A stretch of DNA of 64,000 nucleotides from Lewinellaceae bacterium (lineage in GTDB: Bacteria > Bacteroidota > Bacteroidia > Chitinophagales > Saprospiraceae). This document shows, piece by piece, positions 9,317-24,300 of this stretch. The notes beneath the pieces were generated by a model. The model saw nothing but the letters and a program-made list of their open reading frames with translations, searched no databases and had not been told where the DNA came from. The DNA is taken from NCBI GenBank assembly GCA_016710765.1, contig JADJUJ010000010.1:186001-250000 (forward strand), written 5' to 3'. Both the position numbers and the translations under genes were made by a program. How positions within the stretch are numbered: position 1 is the first letter of the stretch; each line of letters begins with the position of its first letter.

Positions 9317-12300
9317 CTAACGACTTTGAATCATTTTCATGGTTCCGCTGTCGGTAGTAGTTTCCACTTTGTAGTACAGCGCACCACTTACATCTACCTG
9401 CTGGCGTTCCAATTGGAAAGCGTTGTAACCTTTTGCAAAGTCACCTTTCTGGCGGTACAGCATCCGGCCACTTTCATCGAATACAGATAGTGTAGCGGTC
9501 GTGGCTTCCGGCAAATGGAATCCGATCACGGTGTAATTTTCCCATGGATTAGGCATGTTCTGATACAACTCGAAGCCAACACCACTGATTGTCGTGTTTT
9601 CCCCATTGTTGAAACGAAGCGCTACATCCTGACGTTCCGACTGTTTATAGGCCTCAGCGCGCGTGATCCGACTGGAAACACCAATCATATTGCGCAAAGT
9701 GCCATTGGTTGCGGCGCGGAACGTTACAGCAAACGCACCTACTGTCTTGCCGTCAAAGGAGGTAGTGATCGCATCAGCAAACACACCGAAGTTACCCATT
9801 GTCATTTCAGTACCAGGCGTTACATCCAGCACCTCTAAGCCTTTCAGGTTCAGGGTAAACTGGTAACCCAACACCTGTTCTGCGGCTTTGAAATTCACCG
9901 TGAAGGTCTCGCCGGCTTTCACATTGCGGTCATTCACATCAAACAGCAGCGCACCACTCGTCCGGTCGTCGGCATTCATGAAGGAGTTGGCGATTGCCGT
10001 TCCGTTCACGTCACCTACTTTCACCGCCACAAAGTCATTGTCCATCTGGCTGGCCTGGATGTCGGCAACACTCTTCGTTTCAGGGAATTGATCCGCAAAC
10101 GGGTTGCTTGGGTCGCTGAAACTAAAGTCCTGGTCCACAAAGCGCCAGCTGGTATTGTTCGGTAGCACATCGTACAAACCAAGGATGAGTTTACGAAGTT
10201 CAACAATGTCGTAGGTCGTAATAGAATTCGACTTGTTGGCATCCGCGGCACTCATCTTGTATGGACTATTCAGGGTCTCCAGACCCAGAATGTGCTTGCT
10301 GATCAACACCAGGTCGTAGGTGGTTACACCGTTGAGCGGGTTGTCGTCTTTCAGCGGCGTTACTACATAATTCGTGGAAAGCGGAAGTGCGTTCGAGAAC
10401 ATGTAGCTACCCGTCGTATTCGTCATGTCGAACATATCAATGGTCGGCAGGCCGTTCTGTGGTTGACCGCTGAGTTCCACACTGGCCTCTTCCAAGCCGT
10501 TCAGTGCCTCAGTTTTCAGCGCACCAGCTACTGTGGCGTTGTTGCCGCAGTTACCGCTGTTGTCCTGTACAATCACGTAGGTTTCGCAGAAGTCGGCGTT
10601 GCCGGCTGCATCGATGGCCCACAATTGTACCGCCTGTGGTCCCAGTTCAGCGCAGGTAAACGTCACACTCGTGATTGGGTTGCCCTGAGCGTCTGTTGGG
10701 AATGTTCCCGTGCTCTGGCTGCTCTTCACAATGCCGTATTTCAACTGGCTGGCTGGTGTGCAGTTGTCGTCGCCGTATTGCAGGAAGTCGGAAGCCCAAA
10801 GTTGGATCATACCTGTTGGCATAATGTTCACACTCAGGCCGTTCAGACAAACCACTGTCGGCTTCTTGCAATCTTTCACCACGAAGGTGTATTCGCAGAT
10901 CGACTCGTTGCCGCAACCGTCTTCAGCGATCCACTTGATCTTGTGGGTGCCGTAGGGCAATTGTGGTACTACCCCTTGCAGCACATTGTCGTTCAGGTTC
11001 GCTGGCTGCGCCAGGTTGTCCCAGCGTACACATGCTGTGCGGGCATTGCCATTGGTTGTCCAGTCGATGTTGAAGCGATACTTTTGGTTCGCTGGCACCG
11101 GACGGTTGTCGAACGCCGTGCCACCCAAGTATGGAATGGTATTGGGCGCCGGTGGGTTCGTGCTGGAAATTTGCGTCTCCATGATGCCGTCGTTGTTCAT
11201 GTCCAGGAACAGCAGGTAGCGGATTGTTACATTCGGACCACTGCAGCTGTCTGTTACCGTAACACAGGTCGGCAGGACCTTCACACAGGTCGTGCGTGCC
11301 AATCGTGTTGTCCCAGTATGCAGCATCGTTCCACAGCAGACCGTCGTTGGATGTTACATCACATACCTCAACCGGGCTCACAGGGCAGTTGTCGAATATT
11401 GGATCTTCCGTATCAATCACCTTGATGATCTGCTTGTATTTGTAGCAGTTGGCATTGGCCGTCCAGAACGTCGAGTAGTTCGTTGCCTGTGCATCCGTTG
11501 GGTTGATCTTCACCACCGTTGGGTTCCATGGGGCCAGTGTACCCGGAGCGGATACAATCGGGCCTGGAAGGTTCGATGGGTGGTTCGAGATCGAGTTCGG
11601 ATTCGGGTTCGGTACCGTTGTGCAAGGCAGGTTCGGATTGTACGTACACCAGTTGATAATCGTCCAGGTCCGTTCAATCTTGAAGCATGCGTCTGGTACT
11701 ACTGTAAACAATTCGTCTTCGTAACTGACACCCAACAATTCGCAATCTTCACCGAAGAAGGTTGGCTCACCGTAGTTGCCCGTGCCGTCGCATTCTGTTA
11801 CGATCACGTCGTTAGGGAACTTCACGTAGTAGTCCTGCTCGTAGTTCACCACGATGCGCTGTGTGCACTGGCTGGAGTTGCCGAAGCAGTCGAAAGCGCG
11901 GAAGGTACGTACGATCGTGCCTTTGTTGCACAGCGTATCAAACTGGCTGTAGTTCACCGTGTGCGTCAGACCGATCTGGCCCTGGTACACTTTCGTGTCG
12001 TCCAGACAGCAGTTGTCTACTGGGCTGGCATTGCCGTAGGCCCAGAGGCTTGGGTCGAAGTTTTCACAAGACACGGTCACGTTTGTAGGAGACACACAAA
12101 CTGGTTTGATCTTATCTTCTACAAATACTTGTACCATACAATCATTAGAGTGGTTCTCCTGATAAGTCAAACTTACCGCACCTGTTGTTACATCAACATC
12201 GTACACGCGCAGTACAACCGTAATGGTATCGCCAATGTCGGAGCAACAGAATTTCACCTGATCGTCAAATTCGTTGTTCGGGTCGCAGCTGTTGTCGTCC

Positions 12301-15300
12301 ATCCGGCGCACTTTGAAGTGTACATCAGAGCAGTTGTCGTAGGAACCATCGTCGAAGGTCGTAGCGTCAACAAAGGACTCACCATTGAGGCCCAGTGATA
12401 CTTTTGTAAACTGGTCGCAGGCTACAACTGGTGGTGTCTGGTCGTCCACGGTAAGTTGGAAAGAACAAACACTTTCGTTGCCGCAATTGTCGGTAGCATA
12501 GTAGTATACATGGTGTACACCGCGTGGCAGGCATGGTGTGTAACCATAAGCGCCCAAGGTGTCAGGATTCCAGAGGTTGTTGCCCGGGAAGGAAGTCAAA
12601 CTTCCACCGACCACAAAGATGCCCAGTGAATCCCCAGTATAGTAGTCAAATCCAACCACCTTAGCCTGGATGTTATCCACCCGCGAACAAGCGTCGGTAA
12701 TGATGGCATCAGGCAAATTGGTCGTAGCACAGCAGGTAAACGGATCGGTAGATACCGTTACGTTGCTCGGACAAGTAATGGCCGGGCCCTGGTTGTCCAT
12801 GACCGTAATGATCTGGATGTAATACAGCGGGTTGAACGGTGGTGTTTGGCTGGTTGGCAAGCACCAGTCGTGGATACGCCAGGTCCGCTCAATTTTGTAA
12901 GTACCATCACACACCGGAACGTGTACGTCGGTGTACGTTACACTGGTTTCGCAGTAAACGACACTTGGCCAAAGCAGCCAATCCTTACCATAGGCGGTCA
13001 CAAACGGAGCACCTGTGGCTGATGGGCTTGTACTTGGCGCATCGCAACTTACTGTCGCATCAGCAGGCAGTTGAACGTCGCCTACATGGATGCGTTCGAA
13101 ATAAATGTATTGGGTGCAGCTGGAAGCGTTGCCGTAGGCATCCACTGCAGTCCAAACGCGGGTTACATAAGCGCTGAGGTCGTCGTGACCATTGAAACCT
13201 TCGTTACAAGCCAGATCGTGCCAGGTATCCACGTAGTTCACCGTGAACGGCGAGCAGTCGGTAACCGTTGGGTTAGCGGCCTGGATTCCTAGTGTATTGA
13301 GCAGATAAGCCGGTGTGTAATTCTGGATGGCACAATTCAGTGTAATTTCCTCACAAGTTACATGCGGTGCGAGTTTATCTTCAAGGATAAAGCTGCCCCA
13401 GCAGGAGTTGCAGGTCATGATGTGCTTTGCAGAATACATCAGCGTTTGGCCCATGTAAGAGAGCGGAACCGGGTTCGGAATGGGCTGACCCTGGGCATTC
13501 ATGATGGTTACATCGTAGAATCCGCCCAATGGGTAAACTTCTTCCGTGCAGGCATTTATTTCTCCTTCCATCACCATGGAGGCCAAAATCAGTGCTTCGC
13601 AGCTCTCATCGTCTACAGAAATATGAACCAGGTCGTTGCAAGTCATTTGCTGGGTTGTCTGCCAGCAGTTTCCGAGCGTAGTAGGATCGTCAGAGCCACC
13701 AGTATCACCGGTAAAGCCCGGGTTCGTGGTTTGAGGATTAGTACCTACGTCTGACAAGTCCATCGCCATATACTGTTGGCCGCCGTTCCAGTAGTCGGGA
13801 ACGGGAACACCCTGGAAGTTTTGGGCTTTACCCGAAACCATTGCCTGTGCTTTTGGCTGTGCCGGAGCACCAGGAGCATCGGGGTCAACACCAAACTTGA
13901 TGCGGAAGCAGAACTTCTCACCCGGCCAGAGCAAACCGCTCGTTCCATTGAACAGGTTTTTGCCAGGAGCCGTGCTCGCACCGGTATAGCCGGCATTGAA
14001 GACTGGATCCTGCTGTGCGGTGCTGGAAATTACAATCGGAGAACCGATCATACCTTTAAATGCTGCACCGAAAGCATTGGGTCCGGCGATGTCGAGCATG
14101 GCCTGAATGCTGGCCAGCGGAGTCGTAGAGGTGTTTTCGATGCAAATATCCATCCAGGCAGCAAATTCACCACAAACCGTTGGGTCGAAGCCCACGATGG
14201 CCATGGCGGCATTCACTTTGGGTTCGTCTATAAAGCCGATGTCGAGACTCAGGTTCTCCTTGTTGTCGGGGAAGCCTGATGCACCGTTGCTATCGAACGG
14301 ACTGTTTTCACCCACCGGCATGAATACGCTGGTCAGGTTGGGCACCGTTACCTCAAAGAAAGGTTTTGCATCACTATCAAGGTTATCATTACCGGGCAAA
14401 TCAGGAATTGTCAAAATCTTGTTCACCGGATTTATCAATGCACCTGCAACGCCGTTGGCTGCCGTGTATTTTTCTGGCAGTACGCGGTAGGTGGTGTTTG
14501 GAATCAATCCACGGAGTAAGTATTTGCCATTTACATCGGTAGTGACCATGTAAACACGGTCGTCACCTGCTGGCGTAGCGCTGTTGGCAGCAGTTTGGAA
14601 AATGCCATCTTCACCATTCCAGATCAGGTTGAGTTTTACATTACCCAACAACATCTCTGAAGCATCCTGGTCGCCCTCAATATCGGGGTTGTCCATCCAA
14701 ACAGAGCTGCCAATCAGAGCCAGTGGCAATTTGTAGTCTTCCACCTCACCAGTTGGGAATACGCCGTTGCCCGGGATGGCTGGACCAGTTGGTCCAACAC
14801 CGCCGGCTTTCGACAAGCGGAAGCGAGCCAGCAAATCGCCGCCGTTAAAGGAAGCGTTGACAGGCACATCAAAGCAGAAGTTCTGTGCTGTTACACCACC
14901 GTTCGGAATGGTGGCACCGGCCGGGGCGAAGTTGCCCGTAGTCAGTTGTTCGTTGGCTTCGAAAGTTCCGTTGCCGTTGAAGTCGATCCAGGCCTGTAAA
15001 ATAGCAGGACCATTGGTCTGGTTGCGCGCTGTTACTTTTACGCAAGCGGCATTGCCAGGAATCAACGGTGTCGGGAAACTGATGCCGTTTTCATCGTCGC
15101 CGGCTACTGCACAGGTTCCGAGAACACCCGGGCCTGCATTGCCGTCATCACCATTGCCCATGAAACCGGCCATCGGATCGGGCTGTCCATCGAGGTCGAT
15201 GTCTACGCAGGAGCCGAGGTAGAGGTCTGGGTTCACGGTATGAACCGCACCGGTAGCACTTTGGGTGGTTGCATAGGTATTGGGTAAGTCACCAAAGTCG

Positions 15301-18300
15301 AAGCCGAGGTAACCAAAGTCGTAACTCAGATTGTCCTGGTTGTCCGGGAATCCATTGATGAGTCCAGGGTTGTCGCCTGTTCCGTTTTCACCTGTGATCA
15401 GGTTAATTGGATTGGGGATCATTACCATGACACCTGCAGGGTTGTCGGAGTCGATAACATCCTGGGTATTGCCGTTCACATCGATCAGCAAGGTGGGTAC
15501 ATAGCCAAACGGTGGAACCACCAGCTTGTAAGCACCCGGGATCAAACCACAGAATACATATTTACCGTTAATCGGGCCTTCCGGACCGGTTACATCTTCA
15601 TACAAACGGTTGTCGATGGTGGTAGCAAAGTTGCCGTCCGGACCTGCCCATTGCAGTTGAACGGTAACGTTGTTGATACCCAAAACACCATTTTCATCCT
15701 GGAGCCCATTGATGTTGGCATCGATCCATACATAGTTGCCCACTTTTGAGAGCGGCACCTTGTAGTCTTCTACTTCCCCGACAGGATACGGCATCGCTGC
15801 TGGTCCGCCGGCAGTAAGGCCACCTGTTGGGCTAAGGCGGAAGCGCACGAAAGCAGCACCACCCTGGAAGGTAGCTGTAGCAGGCACGTCGAAACAGAAC
15901 TGGTTGGTCGTCGTACCATTGGGCACGATAGCGCCTGGCGCTGCAGCCGTAAATGCACCGGTGTTCAGTTGTTCGCCAGCATCAAAGGTACCGTTGCCGT
16001 TCCAGTCAACCCATCCTTGCAAAACTGCAGGGGCGCCAAGGTTGTTCATGGAGGTTACGCGTACACAGGCAGTGTAGCCAGGGATCATTGGTGTTTCGAA
16101 TACTACACCGTTTTCGTCGTCGCCGGCGCCACCTTCATTGTAAAGGCCATTGTTGCCGTCGTCACCACCGGTCATGAAACCAGCCATGGCTTCTGGCTGA
16201 CCATCAAGTTCACCGTCGACACTGGAACCCAGCTTAAGGTTCGGGTTGACAATGTGTTTCGGACCATTGGATCCAATGGTAGTAGCATAAGTATTCGGTA
16301 AGTCACCATAATCCACGCTGACATAACCAAAGTCGTACGTCAGGTCGTCCTGATTGTCGGGATAGCCGTTAAAGCCACCCGGCTGGTCGCCCGTGCCATT
16401 TTCACCGGTTGGCAAAGCAATCGGATTCGGGATCATGACCATCACGCCTGTTGGGTCATCGGCGTCTGTTACGTCGGAACCGATGTTCAGTTGTGTCGGA
16501 ATAAAGCCTGCCGGGTTGGTCGGAACGCTGATTTTGTACGCGCCTGAGGTAAGTCCCCAGAACATGTACTGACCGTTCACGCCGTTCATGGCAGCTGTTG
16601 TCGTCGTATAGGTAAGGTTATCCGCGGTGGTGGCAAAGTTGCCATCAGGGCCGGCCCATACCAGTTGAACCAGAATGTTGTTCAGGCCATTGGTGCCTGG
16701 CTCATTCTGGATACCATCGTTGTTGTTGTCATTCCATACATAGCTGCCAATTTTAGCCATCGGCACTTTGTAGTCTTCGAGCTCACCTTGTGGGAAAGGC
16801 ATGTTCTCCGGACCGTTAGGCGTCAGGCCACCAGCTGGGCTGAGTCGCACACGCACACGGGCGGAGCCCTCTGCAAACGTGGCATTGGCTGGCACATTGA
16901 AACAGAGTTGGGCATTGGCCAGGCCGCCCACTGGAACTGTTGCACCTGCAGGGGCAAAGCTACCGGTCGTAACTTGTTCGCCTGCCTCAAACGTATTGTT
17001 GCCGTTGAAGTCGACCCACATTTGCATTACAGCATTTTGCGCCAGGGTATTCATCGCGGTGACGCGGATACAAGCTTGGTAGCCTGGTACCATGGGCGTT
17101 TCGAAAACAATACCGTCTTCGTCATCACCGCAAGTAGAAGCCGTTCCATCCGGATTGGCGCCACCCGTATTGTCGTCACCACCGGTCATCAGTCCGGCCA
17201 TGGCATTCGGGTTGCCATCGAGTTCACCGTCGATACAAGCGCCCAGTTTCAGGTTTGGATCCACCACGTGCACGCCACCATCGGCAGCAGATGCATCGGT
17301 GGTACCGTAGGTATCGGGCAAGTCGCCGAAGTCTCGGGTGATCAAACCTAAGTCAACGGAAACATCGTTTCGGCTGTCAGGGAAATTCGGGTCATTTGAA
17401 ACGTCACCCGTACTATTTTCTCCCGTAAGCAACTGAATAGGCTCTGGAATGGTAACTACTTGCCCTGCTACGATATCAGCATCACTTACATCCGGGCCAA
17501 TATTTTGCTGTGTAGGGATAAAATTAGCAGGGAGGTTGGGGATCAATACTTTGTAAGGTCCAGGGATAAGTCCCCAGAACATATATTGACCATCGACACC
17601 CATATTTGCCGTCGTAGTGACATAGGTGCGGTCGTCGGGTGTATTGAACGCAAGGTCTGGTCCTGCCCATACGAGGTTGACCACGATGTTGTTCAATCCG
17701 GCGATGCCTGGTTCATCCTGCTGGCCATTGTTGTTCCAGTCGTTCCAAACGAGGTTACCAATTTTGGCAAGCGGACGGTCATAATCTTCCACTTCGCCAA
17801 TCGGAATTTCATCGTTCGGATTGTTCGGTCCGTTTGGTCCGAGTCCACCTGATGGAGAGAGGCGCGCACGAACACGGGCGCTACCGCCTGTGAAAATCGC
17901 ATCAGCAGGTACTTCAAAGCAGTAATCCTGGTTTACCGCACCGCCATTGGGAATAATGGCGCCTGCAGGGGCGAAGTTGCCCGTTACCAGTTGTTCGTTT
18001 GCATCAAATATGCCATTACCATTGAAATCAATCCAAATCTGCAGTACAGCATCCTGACCAGTAGTATTGGTGGCCGTCACGCGCATGCAAGCTGTGTAAC
18101 CTGGAATCATCGGTGTTTCAAACAATACGATACCATTTTCATCATCGCCCTGAGCGCAGTTGCCTACCCGGGCATCGGTATCAATGGCGTCGTCCTGATT
18201 ACCAACAGGGTCAGGTTGTCCGTCAACTTCGCCGTCAGCACAGGTACCGAGGTAAAGGTTAGGATCTACACGATGGCGTGGGCCATTGGTTCCGTTGGTA

Positions 18301-21300
18301 GTGCCATAATTATTGGGAAGGTCACCAAAATCAAGGGCGATGTAGCCAAAATCAAAAGTTAGGTCGTCCTGGTTGTCAGCAAATCCATTGGTACCACCAG
18401 GGTTATCGCCGTTTCCATTTTCACCTGTCACCAGGTTGATTGGATCATTGATTACCACCATGACACCTGTTGGGTCATCAGCATCTGTTACATCTGAACC
18501 GATGTTGAGTTTGGTTGGTGTAAATCCAGTAGGCGTATTCACTACGCTCATTTTATACATGCCTGAGGTAAGGCCCTGGAACATGTACACACCATTCAGG
18601 CCGTTCATGTTTGAAGTAGTCGTTGTATACTCCAGGTCATCACCACCGCCCAGTGTGCCATTCGGGCCCAACCAGGTAAGTTTGACAATTGTATTGTTGA
18701 TACCAGGCTCCGTTGCCTGCTGCTGGCCATCGTGGTTGTAATCCCACCAAACGAAATTACCCACTTTGGCCAGGGTTACTTTGTAATCTTCCACTTCACC
18801 CAGTGTTGGGGTCGTACCGGCTGGGTTGCCTGGCTGAAGGCCGCCATTGGGCGACAAACGGAACCGGGCCATAGCCTGGCCACCCTGGAAGGTAGCATTG
18901 GCAGGAACGTTGAAGCAAATGTTTGCATTGGTCAATCCCGCAACTGGTATGGTTGCGCCGGAAGGAGCAAAGCTGCCTGTTGTCAGCTGTTCGCCAGCTT
19001 CAAACGTACCGTTACCGTTAAAATCTATCCAGCCCTGCAATTTGGCAGTCGCACCCGTACTGTTGTGTACCGTAACCGTCAGGCAAGCCTGATAGCCTGG
19101 AACCATGGGTGTCGCAAAAACAACCCCATTTTCATCATCGCCAGGTACGGCACAGGTGCCTTGGGTACCCGTGCCGGGGTTGCCATCGTCACCGCCTCCC
19201 ATAAGGCCGGCCATTGGGTCTGGGAAGGCATCTTCTTCCGAGTCGATACAATCACCAAGATAAAGATCAGGGGTAACCACATGTTTCGGGCCATTGCTGG
19301 CATCTGTAGTACCATAGGTATTGGGCAAGTCGCCAAAGTCAAATCCAACGTAACCAAAATCGATGGTCAGGTTGTCTTGCGCATCAGGGAAACCATTGGT
19401 TCCACCTGGGTTATCACCCATTCCATTTTCACCTGTAGGCAAGCCAATTGGATCGGGAATCATCACCATGGTTCCGGCTGGGTCCTCACTATCGGTCACA
19501 TCGTTGCCAATGTTGAGTTTGGTTGGGATCTGGCCATTGGGTGCTGTTGGTATGCTAACCTTGTAAGCACCGGAGATCAGTCCGTAGAACATATAAATAC
19601 CCGGTTGGCCACCCATTGTTGCCGTTGCAACCGAATAAGTACGGTTATCCGTTGCGGTATTGAAATCACCATCTACACCGGCAAATACCAATTGTACTAC
19701 AGCACCATTGATACCGGAAACGGCTGGTTCATTTTGTTGTCCATCATTATTGTAATCAGTCCAAACCAGGTTACCGATTTTTGCCAGTGAAACTTTGTAA
19801 TCTTCTACCTCACCGGGGCCTGCTGCGCCAGTCGGGGTGAGTCCACCTGCATTAGACAAACGGAAGCGGGCCATGGCCAGTCCACCCTGGAAGGTGGCGG
19901 TCTGTGGCACATCAAAGCAAAGCAAAGCGCCCGTCAGGCCGGCAGGTGGAATATTGGCACCACCTGCGCCGAAGTTTCCGGTTGTCAGTTGCTCATTGGC
20001 CTCAAACATGCCGTTGCCGTTGAAGTCGACCCAGCCCTGTAATTTGGCTGCAGCGCCTGTGGTGTTCATTACGGTGACTTTTACGCAGGCTTCATAACCT
20101 GGTATCATCGGTGTAACAAATTGAATACCGTCTTCGTCGTCGCCACAAGTGGACGTTGCACCGTCGCCGTTTTGGCCGGTGGTATTGTCGTCGCCACCTG
20201 TCATGGCGCCAGCCATGGCTTGTGGGTTGCCATCTGTTTCGGCATCGATACAAGTACCCAGTTTCAAATCCGGGGTAACGATATGGGATGGACCTGAGTT
20301 GTTGTTTGTTGTTGCATATGTATCGAGCAAGTCACCATAATCGCGCTGAACAAAACCAAAATCGTAGGTTAGGTCATCCTGATTGTCCGGGAAACCATTG
20401 GTGCCACCAGGCGTATCAGCGGTGCCGTTCTCGCCGGTTGGAAGCACCACTGGATCGGGTATGGATACCATCACACCTGTTGGGTCGTCTGCATCGGTAA
20501 CATCTGAACCGACATTCAATTGAGTGGGTACAAATGTGCTGGGTACCGATGGCACGCTCAATTTGTACATGCCCGGTGTAAGGCCAAAGATCATGTACTG
20601 GCCTTTTGCGCCACCCATAGTTGCAGTAACCGTGGTGTAAACGATATCGTCGCCACCACCAAGTGTACCGTTTGGCCCCAGCCAGGTGAGGTTGACGTTA
20701 ATTCCATTCAAACCTGCAGTGGCAGGTTCATCCTGAATACCATTGTTGTTGTAGTCGTTCCATACGTAGGTTCCTACCTTTGCCAGTGAAACCTTATAAT
20801 CTTCCACCTCACCGTAAGGTATAACACCCGACGCACCGATGCCAGTGGCCAAAAGGCCTCCTGCCTGACTGATGCGGAACGCATCATGGCCTTTCCACCC
20901 TGGAAAGTAGCGGCAGCAGGTACCGTAAAGCAAAGTTTGGCATTGGTGAGGCCGCCGTTGGGAACAGATGCACCGGATGGGGCAAAATCACCTGTACTGA
21001 TTTGTTCTGTAGGTTGGAACTGGCCATCGCCGTTCCAGTCGATCCAGCCCTGCAATTTGGCAGCAGCGCCGGTCATGTTCATGGCGTTAACAATGATACA
21101 AGCCTGCTGGCCGGGAATCATTGGGCCAGAAACGGCAATGCCGTCTTCGTCGTCGCCATCGGCATCATTGTCATCACCACCAGTCATGGCGCCAGCCATG
21201 CTGTCGGGCTGACCATCAGGGTCGCCATCCGAAGCGGCGCCGAGCTTCAAGTTCGGGTTAACAATGTGTTTAGGGCCATTGGCATTTTCGGTAGTGCCAT

Positions 21301-24300
21301 AAGTATCTGGCAAGTCGCCATAATCAACGGCTACATAGTTAAAGTCAAAACGCAGATCGTCCTGATTATCCGGGAAGCCATTGGTGCCACCTGGGTTATC
21401 ACCAGTACCGTTTTCTCCCGTGGTCAGGTTGATTGGATTGTTGATATTGACCATGACGCCAGCATGGGCATCACCGTCTTTAGCATCATTGCCACCCAAA
21501 TCTTCGCGGCCATCGATGTAACCAGCTGGTGCAGCCGGTGCAATTTTATACATACCTGGGGTTAGGCCGAAGAACATGTAAATACCGTCGGTGCCTCCCA
21601 TATTGGCAGTGGTCGTGCTATACACGACATCATCGCCTCCACCCAGCGTACCATTCGGGCCGAGCCAGGTAAGATTAACGGTGACACCGTTGATGCCCGC
21701 TGAGGCAGCCTCGTTCTGGATACCGTCGTTGTTGTAATCGTTCCATACGAGGGTTCCGACTTTTGCCAGGGGCTGCTTGTAATCTTCTACCTCACCAATG
21801 CCACCCGGGCCATTTGGTGTAAGGCCACCCGTTGTAGAGATACGGAAACGCGACATGGCCATGCCACCCTGGAAGGTAGCATTGGCCGGTACGGTAAAGC
21901 AAAGCTTAGCGTTGTTCAAGCCCCCATTGGGGACTACTTTTCCCGAAGGCGCAAAGTCCAGGGTTGTGAGTTGTTCATTTGCCTGGAATTGCCCGTCACC
22001 GTTGAAGTCAATCCAGCCCTGCAATACTGCATCTGCGCCAGTAGAGTTCATCACTGTTACGGTAACACAAGCCTGGTACCCAGGGATCATTGGGGTGGCA
22101 AACACAACGCCATCTTCGTCATCGCACGGATAGGATGCCTGTGGGATGGTTGGAATCGGGTTAGCACCACCTGGCAGGTTATCATCACCATTGGCCATCG
22201 CGCCCGGGATACCGTTGTTTTCGGAGTCAACACAGGAACCAAGTTTCAACTGGGATGACATGGTATGCCATGGGCCGTTAGCAGCCACAGTGGTACCGTA
22301 GGAATCGGGTAAGTCACCGTATTCCGGCACCAGAAAACCGAAGTCCAGGCTGTGGATGTTCTGACCTCGCTCTCCCGTTTGCACCATAATCTGGATATCG
22401 CCATTGGGTTGCGCTTCGCCATCACTGTCGCTCTCATCCAGAGCACCGACGCCTGCCTGATTGGGAATCGTCAGCAAGTGGTTCTTCAGCGGCTGCCCTG
22501 TTCCGAACTGGCTGGCCGGAACACAGATCTTATACATAGTATAAGGCTGGGGCCCTACCTGAGCGCCAGGTGTGACAGGGTCGCCATCTGCGACGTTATT
22601 GATAAAGAAGTAATATTCGCCGTCTGCATTGGTAGTAGTGGTCGCCAATATGGTACCATCTGGCCACTTCAATTGTACGGTCACATTAGGAATACCCACT
22701 TCGTCACCGTCCTGAATGCCGTCGTGGTCGGTATCAGCCCAAATACGGTTACCCAGCTCGATGGGCGGCTCTTGTTCAATTACTTCCAGGTCGCCAATAC
22801 CATGAGCCTTGCCAAAAGCACCAGCGGCTGTATTGCCGGTATAGTAAATTTCGTAGCCGTTGCCAATTTGGTTACCCGTCTTGTTGTCGAAGCGCATGAC
22901 GCCGCCCGACCAAATCCAAACGGGGTCCATATAGGCGGCAAGGATATTGTCGTAATCCGATGTACGGTGTACGGCCAAACCACCCTGGGTTGGTTCCGGG
23001 TGGTATTTGTCATCCTTATAAAACTCAGGGTTAAAGGAAATGGAATAGGTACAATTGGCTTGATTCGGATCGCGAACGGCGCGCAAGATATCACCAACTG
23101 CTGCGATGTTCTCATTCAAGGAACCATTCAAGTCCATGTTGTACCAACCTGCCTGGTGACCGCGGCGGTCCATAATACCCAGGATCATGTTTCCATCGCT
23201 GTCAAATTCAATATCAGCAAGCATTGGAAATCCTTCGCACTGGAAGCAGTTTATCCATTGGGATGTCCACGGCACCCACCTGTTTGCGGTATTGTCGCGG
23301 TAGTTCAACGGGAACTGCAGTTCTGGCGTTGGATCCCAGGTTTCGGTAGCCAGGTCGAATTTATAGACCGTAGCCGTCATATCGTTCTGCGTTCCGACGA
23401 TGTCGCCATTTTGGTGCTGGGCAGAACAAATCACCACGACATACAATTTACCCCTGGCAAATTTCAACGCGAAAGGCCGGTACTCACCAGCCATTGGGTT
23501 GCCGCCGCAGGGGTTGGGGATCTGGAAGCCTTTTACCTTTGTTCCAACATCTGCCATAGTTGGCTTCACGGGGTTGTAAGGATCTTGCAGGTCAATCATA
23601 TAAAGTTTGCGGTCGTATAGGTTGACAACAAACAAATATCTTCCGTCTTCTGAAATGTCAATATCGCCAAAGGAAACTTTACCCACCTGCTCCCAGGCAG
23701 CAGCGTCTCGGGAGGGGTCGTTCTTGTCGGCACTCAATCCGCGTGCAACGTTGGAACCAACCGTAGGCACGAAATGTACATTATTGGATCCATCCATTGG
23801 CGTTGGGTCAAACACCCCGCCAGCATCATGGGTGGCAATGCCAAGCTCGCTGTCAAAATCAAGCCAATTGTAGTTTGCAGCTGTACTGAAATTGTTGACG
23901 TCGACCATATAAATGCCACCAGGGCCCAGTGGACCCATACCAGCATGCCGTTTCATAAATGCATCTGTAAAAATGCGTTTGGCCTGTCGGGAATACGCAA
24001 CACCCCAAACGGTACCGACCTGACTGGCGGCCGCTACAATATCGTGTGGCGGTCCGTATGGACCACCGTTCGGACCCGGATTGCCATAACCAGAGTTGGC
24101 GCCGTGCCCATTGTCGAGATAATTAAACCTGACAAAAGCATCCGCAGTACCGGCATCTCCACCGCCTAAGGGATTACCGTTGACGAAGCAAGGGGTGAAC
24201 ACAAACGGATCCGGGTCGATAGAAAAATCGGCCGGATAATTTATTATAAAATTGTAAACACCGGGGGCAAGGGCAAACTGCGTAGCAGTACCATAAGTAG

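Noticed and set aside
14720..22325. Possible CRISPR array because of regular repeats
   Set aside because: The period is about 1 kb, the units are protein-coding and diverged; no 25-40 bp direct repeats with unique spacers.
10292..23620. Several long plus-strand ORFs (about 350-420 codons) antisense to the giant gene
   Set aside because: They are shadows of repeated coding sequence, lack ribosome-binding sites and domain patterns, and the minus frames carry clear domains.
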